Part shown: positions 1-10,707 of the stretch, one piece after another
How the letters are laid out: the number at the start of each line of letters is the position of its first letter
Position numbering within the stretch: position 1 is the stretch's first letter
From: Bipolaris cookei
Taxonomy: Eukaryota; Ascomycota; Dothideomycetes; Pleosporales; Pleosporaceae
Length of the DNA: 64,000 nt
Direction of reading: 5' to 3'
Assembly (NCBI GenBank): GCA_002286855.1
Contig: NRSV01000035.1
Location: forward strand, 186,001 to 250,000
Translations under genes and position numbers: made by a program
Notes under the pieces: generated by a model
Told to the model about the DNA's origin: nothing
Seen by the model: only the letters and a program-made list of their open reading frames with translations
The model's database searches: none

Positions 1-733
1 CAAATCATCGAGTAACGGACATAACAGCGCGTATGGGTGTAGTGCACCGCATATGTCCTTACGTATTACCAATCTCTCGTCCGAGCAGTGGCAGGACGCC
101 ATGTGTAATCAGCAGGGAGCGGGTGCCAAGGCCGTCGCAAGGCGGATCGACTATGACACCATCCCCGCTTGCTCACGAAACCAACGCGCCCTTGTGCCGA
201 GCCATATGTCGCCATTCAAGCGGCCTGCATTTGTATGCGCCAACGCCAGTCTGAATAATGCACTGTTGCTGAGAAATGTCGGACCAGCAAACGGGCCGTC
301 GCCCAGGGGAGAGTGGCATAACATACGTATATATGTCAGATGGGTCGGGCGAAGAAAAGCCCACCCAGCCAGTGGATTCCCTCACCTCCAAAACTTTTTT
401 GTTGCGAAGAAAATTTCTGTCACGTCTGCGCATCCGATTCTGAAGACGTGATTCCTCTGACCAACCCAGAGACCCAGACCGCTCAAGTACGGCGTTTGTT
501 CTGCGCTAGTATTCCTCGCTCGGAACAAGTACACATTCCTCCACCATATACGTCCACCATATATATCAACCCGGTCGAGCCCTCATGTTTGGCATTTAAA
601 AAGAAATTTCACCTGTTGTTCCCACCTTTCCGTTCTACGCACGACTCTTCTTCCCAAGTTTGAGCAGTCTCTCTTCTCCCACCGTCACTTTTCGTCATAC
701 TTTACGCAAAAATAATTCCCAGACCCTACAACT
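1..733. other. Intergenic 5' region of the cystathionine gamma-lyase gene
   Basis: Overlapping reading frames exist on both strands here, but none has an intron-exon pattern, a recognisable motif or a plausible protein composition. The stretch just before the gene is pyrimidine-rich (about 600-715), typical of fungal core promoters and leaders. No operator could be assigned with confidence. Confidence 0.5.
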
Positions 734-2099
734 ATGACGCTGGCCGACCACCCCATCGATACCCCGCCACGCCCGGCCTCGCCAGTCCATGGATTCGGAA
801 CTCTGGCTGTGCACGCTGGAAGCCCTCACGACCCTGTTACTGGCGCTGTAATTGAGCCTGTATGTCTTTTTTCCCTTTAGTATCATCTGATGTGTCATGG
901 GAGTATCTAGCTGACAGACAATAGATTTCGCTTTCCACCACATTTGCACAGACTAGTGTTGGTCAGCCCATTGGCGAGTACGAGTACTCGCGCTCCTCAA
1001 ACCCCAACCGGTGCGTTTTTTGTTTATCCTTGGAAACATGTGAAGCGCAAGAATCACGACTAACGAGTGTCTTTGCAGAGACAACTTTGAAAAGGCTGTT
1101 GCAGCGCTCGAGCACGCCCGCTATGCGCTCGCCTTCTCCTCTGGCTCCGCCACCACCGCCAACATCCTGCAATCGCTCGCAGCAGGCTCGCACGTCGTCT
1201 CTGTCTCCGATGTCTACGGCGGAACGCACCGCTACTTCACCAAAGTGGCCCTCACGCACGATGTCAAGGTGACCTTTAGCCCGAGCATCGAAATCGACAT
1301 TGCCGAACTCATCCGCCCAAACACCAAGCTCATCTGGATCGAGTCGCCCTCGAACCCCACGCTGACCCTCGTCGACATTCGCAAAGTCTCGACAATCGCC
1401 CACCAGCACGGCATCATGGTAGTCGTGGACAACACGTTTATGAGTCCGTATGTGCAGAACCCGCTCGACCACGGCGCAGACATCGTCGTGCACTCCGTCA
1501 CAAAGTACATCAACGGCCACTCAGACGTGGTCATGGGCGCCGCAGCCTTCAACTCTGAGCAACTCTACGAGCGCCTTTCCTTCCTCCAAAACGCCATTGG
1601 CGCCGTCCCATCGGCATTCGACTGCTGGCTCGCCCATCGCGGCCTCAAGACCCTGCACCTGCGCGCCCGCGAAGCAACAAAGAACGCTACGGGCGTGGCC
1701 AAAGCCCTTGAGGCTTCTCCCCACGTCATCTCGGTCAACTACCCGGGCCTCAAGTCGCACCCGCAGCACGCTATCGCGCTCAAGCAGCATCGCGACGGCA
1801 TGGGCGGCGGTATGCTGTCGTTCCGTATCCAGGGTGGCCATGCGGCCGCCGAGCGCTTCTGCCAGGCCACCAAGATCTTTACGCTTGCCGAGTCGCTCGG
1901 CGGTGTTGAGTCCCTCGTCGAAGTCCCCAGCGCCATGACGCACGGTGGTATTCCAAAGGAGCAGCGCGAAGCAGCGGGTGTCTTTGACGACCTTGTTCGT
2001 ATCAGCTGTGGTGTGGAAGATGAGGCGGATCTCGTGGCTGATGTTGTGGCTGCGCTGGAAAAGGCCGTTGTTGGAACAAAGATTCAGAATGGGGCTTGA
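734..2099 (+). CDS. CYS3: Cystathionine gamma-lyase (PLP enzyme of transsulfuration)
   Basis: The enzyme cleaves cystathionine to cysteine, 2-oxobutyrate and ammonia, in the cytosol. Three exons are inferred: 734-859, 925-1010 and 1079-2099. Both introns have GT..AG ends (GTATGT and GTGCGT donors) and the frame is kept, giving 410 residues, the usual size. The Cys/Met-metabolism PLP signature is present, with the Schiff-base lysine in SVTKYINGHSDVVMG (about Lys213). Other family landmarks are YSRSSNPNR near the N-terminus, WIESPSNPTL, VVVDNTF and the late motif VEVPSAMTHGGIP. The ATG at 734 is the first one in frame with the conserved GTLAVHAGSPHDP segment. It stands alone; the cysteine synthase homologue lies about 16 kb away. 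Cystathionine beta-lyase or gamma-synthase is less likely because the overall pattern fits the eukaryotic gamma-lyase branch. Confidence 0.93.
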
Positions 2100-2120
2100 T
2101 TTGTCTCTTTTCTCTCTTCC

Positions 2121-2149
2121 GTCCCCCCCCCCTTTTTTTTTAAAAAAAA
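2121..2149 (+). repeat. Stacked homopolymer tract C10-T9-A9
   Basis: Directly after the CYS3 stop codon there is a run of about ten C, nine T and nine A. The T and A runs are complementary and could pair. The tract lies in the presumed 3' UTR. Such tracts are length-unstable and hard to sequence. Confidence 0.8.
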
Positions 2150-2706
2150 AGTCCCATGAGTATTCACTCTACGTGGGCAAGCATGTATGGCGTTTGTATC
2201 TTTTTGAGCTCTTTTTTTTGAGGGAGGAAATTTTCTCCAACTTGCGCAATACGAGGTTCACGAAGCACTTTTTAGCAAATATATAGATATGATTGAGTCT
2301 AGCTATCATGGCAGCCGTTTCTACGACAAGCAAAATGATACCTTTTTCACAATTTGGGAATTTAGTCTTTTGATAGATCTCTGATCGTGAATTCTATGCA
2401 TCCTATCAACAAGACAAAGAGAGCTCGCTGGAAGGCAGCCTAGCTACCCTACATCTCTCCCTGTTACTCAACTGCTCCTCAGCACCAGGCATCTAGAAAG
2501 CTAGTAATAGCTCAACTAGATAAAGGTCGAAGCACGACAGCTACGCTATACACCACAACCCCCCAAATTGTAAATAACTGCCCCATAGAACGGCCTCTAG
2601 CCAAAGTCTTACATGGCCACGAGCTACATAGACTACAACGGAATAATAATATCAACAAGACGAACATATTCACAAGCTAACTAGATTTGGCAGTAGACAT
2701 TAAACA
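2150..2706. other. Intergenic, AT-rich
   Basis: Between the CYS3 3' end and the first pogo element I see no supported gene. The only structure is short A/T runs. Confidence 0.5.
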
Positions 2707-4567
2707 ACGTCTAGGACGGGCGAATGATGGAACATGCCAAGACCCCATCAAGTTCATGACTATTACACGACTATTACAATGCAACCACAATAGCAATTTA
2801 GAAATCGTAGTAGGGTATTTTATTTAGAATCTATCGCTTCTAACTGCTTGCATGTGCGCGTGTTATGCCCAGCCTCGGCGCAGCGTCTACAGTGCCTTTG
2901 CGATGGCTCCTCCACCTCAGCACAACGCCCTCTTCTTTGCCTTTTTCCCCATCACTACGCGCCGCAAATTCCCTTGGAGTTGCTAATGGCTCTCCCTCGT
3001 CTACTATTGGAGTCGCTTCTTTTTGAACTCGCTTCTTTTTTTTTCTGTGCGATTTTCGTCGCGTGACGGCTTCATTAGCTGCTTCAAGCTCAGCGTTGCG
3101 CTTTTGCACCAACACTAGCTTGTGCGCAATAATCGCAGCGCCTTTGGCTAGCTTTTCAAACGCAATGACTATACTTGACGGTGAACTGTTTTTATGCTTC
3201 TGAATCTTCTGTTTTGCTAGCGTCGATTGCGAGCCTAATTCTGGGGTATTGCTTGGGGTATTGCGACGGCTAGGGCAGATCTTCTGCAGCAGGTGGTGTT
3301 GGCGTCCGCAGATTGACGTTGAGCTTCGATATCACCACCTTTGGGTCGTGTGGATTTAAGTCAGAGCCTCGAAACCCTTCTAAGATGTTTTCCTTTGTAA
3401 TAGTCTTGCCATAGGCCTGCTGGAAGGCTGGGAGGAACTCAATCTTCGTCATGTGGTTGATCCCGTTACGCATCATCTCCTCGGCTTGGTGCCCATACGC
3501 CCTTTTCAAAGGCGAGAAACAGCCCATATCAAGTGGCTGTAGTAGATGAAAAGAGTGCAGAGGCATGCATAGAATAACAATATTTGGCTCCTTGCAGTAT
3601 TGTTGGAACTCGAGCGAGTTGTGGCCCCCGTGACCGTCAAGAATGAGTAGACGATAGCCCCCAATACTACGCTATTTTGTATGCCTGTCAAAGTGCTCCA
3701 ACCACTTCAGGCCAAGCTCATTCGTTGTCCAGCCGTTCTCAGAGACTGCAAGAACCCAATCTCGAGGTAGACTACCCTCCTTGTACCAGGAAGAGAGGTG
3801 GTGCTTGCCTTGAAAAATGATCAAGGATGGGATCGCCCAGCCAGCTGCGCTGACACAAACCACGCTGGTAACCCACTTCCGGTTGCCCTGCTGTAAGTAA
3901 GGATTTCGGCTTTGATCGACGCTCAGAGGCTGTGACTACTGCTGACGCGTTGTGCATGCCCACCATGAAGCCCATCTCATCGAAATTGTACATGTCGTTG
4001 TCCTGGATCCCATACTTGGTTTTGGTATTCTGTACAAGGCGGAACCAGCGCTGCACAGCCTCAGGATCTTCACTGAGAGCTCTCTTATAGTCGTACTTTT
4101 GATTAAACTCTGTTCCAAGCTCTGGGCGGGCGCTTTACAAAGGACTTAGCCCAGTTTTTGGCCAACCGGCTCGCGGTTGCGAGCAGCCAGCAAAGAATCA
4201 GCTAGATTTTTGACAGTAGAGAGGCGTACTGAAAATCCTCGCCAGTCAAGGTCCAGGATATAGTCTCAAATGGTCTCCTCTTCTGTCACAAGGAGTCTCA
4301 TTGAGCTAGGTGTGGAATCTTGTCGAGAGAGCTTTCCAGCACATCTTCGTCTTAGTGTACTTTCAGCCACACTGTACATTCCTACAGCACGTGTAATGCT
4401 AATTGTCGCGTCACGTTGAATAGCTGGTAATGCAAGCTATATTTGAGATTCTTTTGAAGAGTTTTGCACGTTATTGGTTTGAGACATCGCGTGTAGTAAT
4501 CAAAGGTGGTGGGGTCTTGGCATGTCCGGTCACCCGCCCGTCCCGGTCACTCGCCCGTCCCAGACGT
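2707..4567 (-). mobile_element. Degenerate pogo/Fot1-type DNA transposon (element E1)
   Basis: The ends are inverted repeats. Left 2707-2746 begins ACGTCTAGGACGGGCGAATG. The right end, 4511-4567, reads as its reverse complement from ACGTCTGGGACGGGCGAGTG, and both run inward to a shared ACATGCCAAGACCCC. The right repeat carries an extra 17-bp unit, so it is longer than the left. The body encodes a broken transposase on the minus strand. Size (1.86 kb) matches the other pogo copy in the window once its LINE insertion is removed (about 1.8 kb). The flanking dinucleotides are CA on the left and TA on the right; a TA duplication is expected for this superfamily, so one side seems mutated. Confidence 0.82.
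2840..4330 (-). pseudogene. pogo/Tc1-mariner transposase remnant (HTH + DDE_1 + zinc knuckle)
   Basis: Read on the minus strand, pieces in several frames line up with a DDE-superfamily endonuclease. In order they are a CENP-B/Tc5-like HTH part (TEEETI then a stop, DYILDLDWRGF), the first catalytic Asp region (NFDEMGFMVG), SENGWTTNELGLKWLEHF, the second Asp (LLILDGHGGH), the third Asp (LLQPLDMGCFSPLKRAYG), and a C-terminal C-x2-C-x4-H-x4-C knuckle near 2835-2900. An in-frame TGA at 4266-4268, a TAG after HFDRHTK and several frameshifts make it inactive. The TGA sits where relatives have arginine, consistent with CGA to TGA. It could not supply transposase. Confidence 0.85.
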
Positions 4568-4639
4568 TACTATAGAATTTCGGTACAACTACCCTCTCTA
4601 ATATAATACTACTACTACTACAACAACAACGACAGCGAC

Positions 4640-4721
4640 TTAGAGTTCATCCCGATTTCTCTCGCCGCCAGCCTCCTGTTGATTTTGTTGATTTTGTTGA
4701 TTTTGTTGTTGTTGTTGTTGT

Positions 4722-4752
<31 letters not shown>

Positions 4753-6097
4753 CCTCTTCCAACTTCTTCCGCTCAACATCCTCGTCCCACATCTTCTTCT
4801 TTGGATTCCTCGGCTTATTGCTCTCCTTGAGTACAGTTCCGTCGCCCAATGTGACTGGTCCATCATCTTCATCCTTCCTCAGTTGCCTAAACTGCGGGTG
4901 GTCAGGCACCTCCTCTTGCTGTTGCTGCTGCTGACTTTGTTCCGCCATTTTGCCCACTTGCTGCGAATATGAGCCTGGTTGACTGGGGTCTTGACCCTGT
5001 TTCTGTCCTCCGCCTCCACGACCGACAGGAATGTAATGTGGTTGACCGTTGGGTTCGCGACGGGGAATGCCACCAGCTGCGCTAGGCTGAACAACTAAGG
5101 TTCTCGACGACGAAGATGCTGCGACGCTCGAACTTGCGGCTGATGATGCTGCGCCGATTGGGGCAACGGCAAAAACGATGCGAAAGACAAGCTTGAGCGG
5201 CCAAATAAGAAACCACGTCAGTGGCCCGTACAACCAGCGTCGGAAAACGAGCCAGATGACGGTTGTTATCAAGACGTAAAAAGTAGTTTCCAGATACCAC
5301 GTGTCACTCTTTTGGCTCTTCAGCAACGTTGACACTAGAGTTTTGCTGTTCGCTAGCAAAGTGTTGAGGTCCGAGTATTGGTCGCCAAGGTTTTCAAGTG
5401 CAGCGGTGGATTGTTCGAGTGTCTCTTGTGCAAATCTAGAGCGTGAAAGCTCGTCTCTCATCAACTGGTGTGTCCTACGTAGGGCAGCTGTAACGTCCGA
5501 AGAGGCCTGAGCAACAATTTCGCCTTCTGATATTCCTTGTTGCTGTCTTCTTTGGCGATATGTAGACGAAGGAGTAGAGGAGCCCGATTGTAGGTTGGAG
5601 AAGAGCAGTTCGCGCTCTTTGAGTTTTGCGCGGTCGGCGTTGTGTTTAGCAGTGAGCTGGGCCTTGCGATACTGCGCTCGTGAACTGCAGACGTGCACTG
5701 GGTTAATTACCAGCAGACAAAATCTTTAGAAAGAATAGCATCTGCCCACTTACGCTTTCAAGTCTTCGGTCAGTCTTGCAAGTAGTACTGCTAGCCTACT
5801 CCTTTCACTCTCTTTGCTACCGTCTTTTCTTCGACCAGCAATGCCACCCTGCAGATTAATATCCTCAACTTCCTGCTTCAGAAGCTCTAGTTCCTCCTCG
5901 ATTCCCTTGAGCGTCTCGTGTATCTCGGCGCCTAGTTCCAACCTCACGTCGCCCTCTGTAGGGTCTAGTGGCTGTGAGCCGGGCTGGAAATCTAGTTTAG
6001 CGAGGCGTTGTATGAGCTGGCCGGCAGCCTTGTTGGATTCAGCGAGGGCAGTTAGGCGTGTGGTTAGGGATTGGGTGGTGGAAGGAATAGGAGCCAT
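4640..6097 (-). CDS. SEC20: Sec20-type SNARE with C-terminal RDEL and a glutamine/asparagine tract
   Basis: Sec20 is an ER SNARE that acts with Use1, Ufe1 and the Dsl1 tethering complex in Golgi-to-ER retrograde fusion. Two exons on the minus strand, 6097-5754 and 5684-4640 (intron donor GTAAGT), give 462 residues. The N-terminal part is helical. A SNARE-like heptad region lies at about residues 180-242 and includes QETLEQSTAALENLGDQY. Hydrophobic segments follow at about 247-262 (TFYVLITTVIWLVF) and 268-288. The lumenal tail is long and low in complexity, and the protein ends in RDEL, an HDEL-like retrieval signal as in yeast Sec20. Just before it is a run of about 18 glutamines and NQQ repeats. 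The start codon lies 302 bp from the divergent mL53 gene. The family call is firm; the tail length is unusual. Confidence 0.88.
4681..4756 (-). repeat. CAA/CAG trinucleotide tract inside SEC20
   Basis: On the plus strand the tract reads as GATTTTGTT units, then (GTT)n and (GCTGTT)n. On the coding strand these are CAA/CAG/AAC codons for a glutamine run and three NQQ units. Synonymous CAA/CAG mixing argues for selection or age rather than a fresh expansion. Confidence 0.85.
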
Positions 6098-6399
6098 GGT
6101 GTGGCTCGGAATGCGGAGAGCGACGGTGGTTATATGAAAGTTGCCCTATGACGGAGGCGGTACGTACGGCGGGCTGTTTGGTGGGGGGAAAGAGCGCAAC
6201 GTGTCTGAACCACCCGCCGTAGCCTGGCAGGAAATCTCGAGCACGGACTCATGGCGGAAGTGCGACTGGAGAGATTGAGGACGCCCATTGCGATTTCGAC
6301 CTTCTCGTACTGGACACTCACTGGTACGTCGTCGCATTTTCGCCCACTCGGCAGTTGCTAACACACCGTCTCGATAGGCCTCGCCTTTCTGTCGCCGCC

Positions 6400-6747
6400 A
6401 TGATCACCAGGTTCCTTACCGACGTTCGCGTAACCTTTAATCCCTTCTCCCCGCGCTCAAAACCCGCCCGCCTCTTCCTCTCCCTCATACCACCGGATGC
6501 GCGTTCAGATGGCATGAAGATTGAGTCCAAGATGCTGCCACGACACAGCAAGGAGCCTGCGACCTTGGGTGTCAAGTTCAGTATGTATTACTTGGCTAGT
6601 TTGCAGAACACGGGCTGATCCATATGCGCAGAAGATGGCAAGGAAATGAACCTGGATCTCACAAACATGCGCATCCCACAAGTAGTCGAGGAGGTAGATA
6701 GACACTCACGATCACTGGCACGAAAAGAGGAGCTAGCAGGCAATTAA
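6400..6747 (+). CDS. MRPL44: Mitochondrial large-subunit ribosomal protein mL53
   Basis: This is a small protein of the mitochondrial 54S ribosomal subunit. Exons 6400-6580 and 6632-6747 (donor GTATGT) give 98 residues. The N-terminus MITRFLTDVRVTFNPFSPRS matches the fungal mL53 family, followed by LFLSLIPPDARSDGMKIE; the lysine-rich second exon contains KDGKEMNLDLTNMRIP. An upstream in-frame ATG at 6355 would add 15 residues, but the family starts at MITRF and the Kozak-like GCCGCCATGA supports 6400. It is divergent from SEC20, whose start is 302 bp away, so they may share a promoter. Confidence 0.85.
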
Positions 6748-7032
6748 AGGCCCAACTTCACGCAGACAATTGTACATAATCACGTCCATAAAGAGCACAG
6801 GCTGGCGTCATGGTGGCTTTTTCGCTAGGGCTTTCACAAAACGATATCATGATTTCTACTGATTTTTTTCTCTACTGCTCTGTATCGGTAGATGATGCAC
6901 TTGTATCTGCCATCTACCGCAGTATTTGCCATAGAAGACATCCAGGCTAGCCATCAGACATTGTCGATGCAGTATCGCACATTGCCGCTTGCTCAGAATT
7001 CACTCCATGGCCACGGCGGGTAACCGTTGGAC

Positions 7033-8069
7033 TTAGTTGGATGGGGCACCAGAGATGTAGAACCACTTGTCGATGCTGGGGTCGATGGGAGCAGGTGCCT
7101 TGTTCTCGCCAGCGGGGATGTTGAGTGAGCCGGCGTCAGCGCGGTCTGGCGAGTTTGAAACGGCGGTGTTGACACTGCCCAGCCTGTTAGTAAAATTCAT
7201 GGAGCGGATTGGTGCACACATACAGGCTGATCTCGTCCTTGGGTGTCTTGCCAGTGATGAGCTTCTCCCAAGCCTCAGCACACTCGCGGACAATGTCCAT
7301 GGCATACTTCTTGTTCTTGCACTCGCCAGAGAAGGCAAACTGGTTCTCGGGCTTGCCATCTGGGATCTTGTAGATGCGGAACCACTCATTGGTGGCACGG
7401 AGAAGACCGGGCAGGTGGCGCTCGACATCCTCGACGTCGTTGAGCTTGGGGGCCAATGGGTCGTTTACATTGATGACCATGATCTTCCAGTCGGTCTCGC
7501 CCTCATCGAGCAGAGCCATGACACCAAGTACCTTGACCTGGATAACCTCACCGGGCTTGGCGACAAGCTCACCAATCTCGCACACGTCGAGCGGGTCATT
7601 GTCGCCCTTGGCCTTGGTCTCCTGGTGGACGACATTGGGGTCCTCCCAGGTCTATGCAACATCAGTATTGGTGTGTGTAGGCCGATATCGGGATCGCATC
7701 ATCGTACCTGGGGGAAGGCACCGTAGTTCCAGAGGTAGCCCTTGTGGGGGAAGCAGTTCCTCACATAGCGGAGCTTGCCCTTCTTGATGTCCTGCTTGAT
7801 GGGGTTGAGGGCCTCCTCCTTGGAGATCTGGACACAAGATCAGCGTGCTGCATCCTCGAGACGACTGAGGGGGTCAACTGCGGACTGCATACCTCCATCT
7901 TGGCATTGGTCCAGCGGGGCACCTCAACAACCATGTTGAGGATTGTCTGCTGCTCGTTGGCGTAGAGGGGGATGTCGTGCCATGGCGAGACGAGCTGGCC
8001 GTCCTTCTCGATGAAGATGCGGTGCTCGAGCGTGTTGGCGGCGGCAATCTTGCGGGTGGTGTAAGACAT
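7033..8069 (-). CDS. IPP1: Inorganic pyrophosphatase, soluble family I
   Basis: The enzyme hydrolyses pyrophosphate to two phosphates with Mg2+ and drives biosynthetic reactions forward. Four minus-strand exons, 8069-7893, 7827-7708, 7651-7224 and 7183-7033, give 291 residues, close to the yeast enzyme. The PPase signature DNDPLDV is present in exon 3, along with GYLWNYGAFPQ, QVKVLGVMALLDEGETDWK and the C-terminal ENKAPAPIDPSIDKWF. Exons 1 and 2 are exact multiples of three. The last acceptor has two candidates (TAACAG or GGGCAG, 9 nt apart in frame); I used the first because it lies directly behind a TTTTACTAAC branch-like sequence. Confidence 0.95.
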
Positions 8070-8703
8070 GGTGGGCGACTTCTTCGAGGCAGCTGTGTGG
8101 AGAGCTGTGGAAGAGGAAGGGGTGTTTAGATGGCCTGCTAGTAAACGAGCCCTCGAGTTGATTTTGTCGTTGAGGGGTCTAGTGGGGCTGCCGGCAGGCA
8201 GGGAGCTGTGTTGGGATGGCGGCGCCACTGTGACGAACGTCACCGCTGGCTGTCTGCATGAGACAGCCAACGACAGGTGAAAAGAAAATATTGACCGAGA
8301 GCTTATTGTACGGCCAGGACGGAGCTGTAACACAGCGCGGTGGGCAGGCATATAGGCAATCTGACTTCAGACGGCTGGGTCAAAGCATAGCCGATGTCCT
8401 TTCCGCGCAATAGCCCAGGCCCGAGGATAGAAAAACAACGACGCTGTGGAGCGCATGCCCGAGCTTCCCCAGTGCTAGTACTGAGTGCACAGACACACCG
8501 CCCACTTTGCCCGCTAGTCTAACTTCTCCCGGCACGAAGCAACCATCTAGACATGTATCAAATCATCTGTGAGGCCTTCGGAGCAATCGTCCATGCGTCT
8601 ATACATGCTTTTGATATCTATGCAGACTCGAGTCATTGCCATCCGGTGAGGTACATGGCAATCATAAGCAATATAGCATTAGCGCGATGCAACCATCTCG
8701 GCT
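8070..8703. other. Intergenic: promoter of pyrophosphatase gene and 3' region of the next gene
   Basis: No separate gene is supported. The part nearest the pyrophosphatase start reads open for a while in both directions, but with no motif or splice pattern. Confidence 0.5.
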
Positions 8704-10707
8704 TCAATACAACTTATTTGGCCGCCAGAACCCAGGGGCCACATCATGGTTGCTAGGCCAGGAATCCTCACTGATGTGGTCTACCGCAAAGGCCCCCTTA
8801 GCCACACACATTTCGTTGTTTCCTAACTCATCCAACATGCTTTCCTCTATTGTATCATCCCAATCAGCATCATTGTAACATATTGCCATGTCATCGTCCA
8901 TATACTCGTGCTCGAAAACCCATGGATCGTCGCCAAGGGCTTCATTGCCTGAAACCCCCAATGGTGAATATTGGTGTTGTTCCTGTTGTTCATAGATACT
9001 AGGGCCAACGAGCGTCGGTTGTACGTGATATTGGACAGGCAGCTCAGCAAACCGTACAGTAGGAATGCGTTGCGTCGGCATACGCGAACTTGTCCTGCGT
9101 GGTCGGTCTGCTGACTGCATCGCGAACAATTGTTCTGGTCTGTGGGCACCGCTTCTTGGTGACGGAACTGCCCGATGTTGGTTGTAGAGGGTATCTTTGC
9201 AGACTTGAAGAACCTTTTCTAGGTCTGAAGAGGTTTCTTGGTCTTCACCGTAGTTGTTGTGGCCGTCATCTAAAACCCGATGCTGGTTGACGGGACGTGT
9301 TTCCTTTGTTAGATCTGACGGCTTTCCAATCCTCCAACTGTTCGAGCGGTTTGCTGCCAACTCTGGGCCCGCGTCTATACTCGGATAGGGGGCACGACAG
9401 GTGGCATTGATGACGGTGAATAAGCTGTACCAGTACTCTGAAGCTTTGTAGAGCGGTCTTCGAGGTTCACTCGCTTTGAAGACAACGCTTGTTGAGGACA
9501 GGACTGCGATCTGAAGACTCTACTTTGTAATGGAGCGAGGGAAGACACTCTGAAACATCCTGCCGTATCGTCTGTGGTCTGCTTGGCGACAGAAGGAAGC
9601 TCTGGCTGTTTAAGAGTTCTCTCTGTTCTCTTCATATTGGATTTGCAATGTCCAGAACTATCCAAACTATGCCGGTCATGAGGCGCGTCATCATCGGCTT
9701 GGTTGTGTGTTGATGTGGTGCTCAGTGCTCGAATTGATTGAGACCAGGACATATAACTAGTACTCTCGCGTTGAGGGCACTGACTATCAAAATGTGGAAA
9801 AGACACTCGATCAGCAGGCTCGACGGTGGGTATCGCCACATCAGTCGTCGAGCCATGATTGTGATGACGCCGCTTTTTCTCACGTACACTACTATGGCTA
9901 GCAGGCTTGTCTCGAACCTTTTGTACCAGTGTAGGCCGCCGCCCTGTGGTGAAGAAGGTGGAAATCTCTTCGTCTTTGGTGTACGTGTGATCAATCTTGC
10001 GCTTCTTGCTGGGAACATCCGGCTGAGACGGGGGCTTGGATTCGTTCTGTTTCTGCAAAAACTTCATTTCGGAAAAGACAAGATCAGGCACTGTCGCAAG
10101 GTCAGTTGGATCGGGTTACATTCTGTTTTCACGTAGACCTGGGTATCTGCGGTGGCTCTGGAACACCTACAGCCACGGCCTCGGACTGCAACCGATGTCC
10201 GACCTTTGTTGAATAAACCCAGCTCAGAAGGTCTCAACTGTAACAGCCATCAGTACAGTACCGTGTTGCTTGTAGTTCTGGGCTGCTGCTGCTGCTGCAT
10301 GGATATCATACAGTAAGCCGACCCCCTGATACATTCTTGGCTTTGAAGTTTCGCACTACTTGGCCAGGCTTTTCAGCCTTGTTCCGTCTGGACTTGTGCC
10401 GGGCTTTTTTCGAAGTACTCTTGCGTCCTGCGTGTTCGGATTTGTTTGGCTCGTAGCGTTCGGGACGTGTCTTCCGCCTGGGTTTACGAGCATACCGACT
10501 GCTCGTTGAGGAGGTACTGGATGAAGCAACGAGAACATCACTGGCATTTTGTTTTCTCACCCTTTGCTGGACAGGGGGATCCTGCAAAGGGAGAGGCTCG
10601 AGTAAAGAGCTGTCCGAATCTGCTCGCCTTGGCAAACGCTTGCGCTGGCAAGCATCCTGGGAGACTTGGGGCTGCTCTGTCTCTTCCAACCACTTCAAGA
10701 CGTCCAT
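8704..10707 (-). CDS. Unrecognised basic, probably nuclear protein, with an apparent frameshift
   Basis: I do not recognise the family. Minus-strand exons are 10707-10312, 10237-10171 and from 10090 on; the first two junctions splice in phase (GTATGA and GTAGGT donors). The joined text reads GLFNKGRTSVAVRGRG then LPDLVFSEMKFL. The N-terminal half is rich in Arg/Lys with several basic clusters that could be nuclear localisation signals; the C-terminal half is acidic and the protein ends in PGFWRPNKLY. The third exon hits a TAG at about 9375, but the next frame is open from there to 8704. Adding one base to a five-G run at 9388-9392 would make the reading frame continuous. Either the allele is broken, the assembly has an indel, or there is an unusually short intron. 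Confidence 0.6.

Noticed and set aside
4679..4972. Leucine-rich frame on the plus strand opposite SEC20
   Set aside because: It is the antisense of the CAA/CAG tract and hydrophilic tail of SEC20, not a membrane protein gene.
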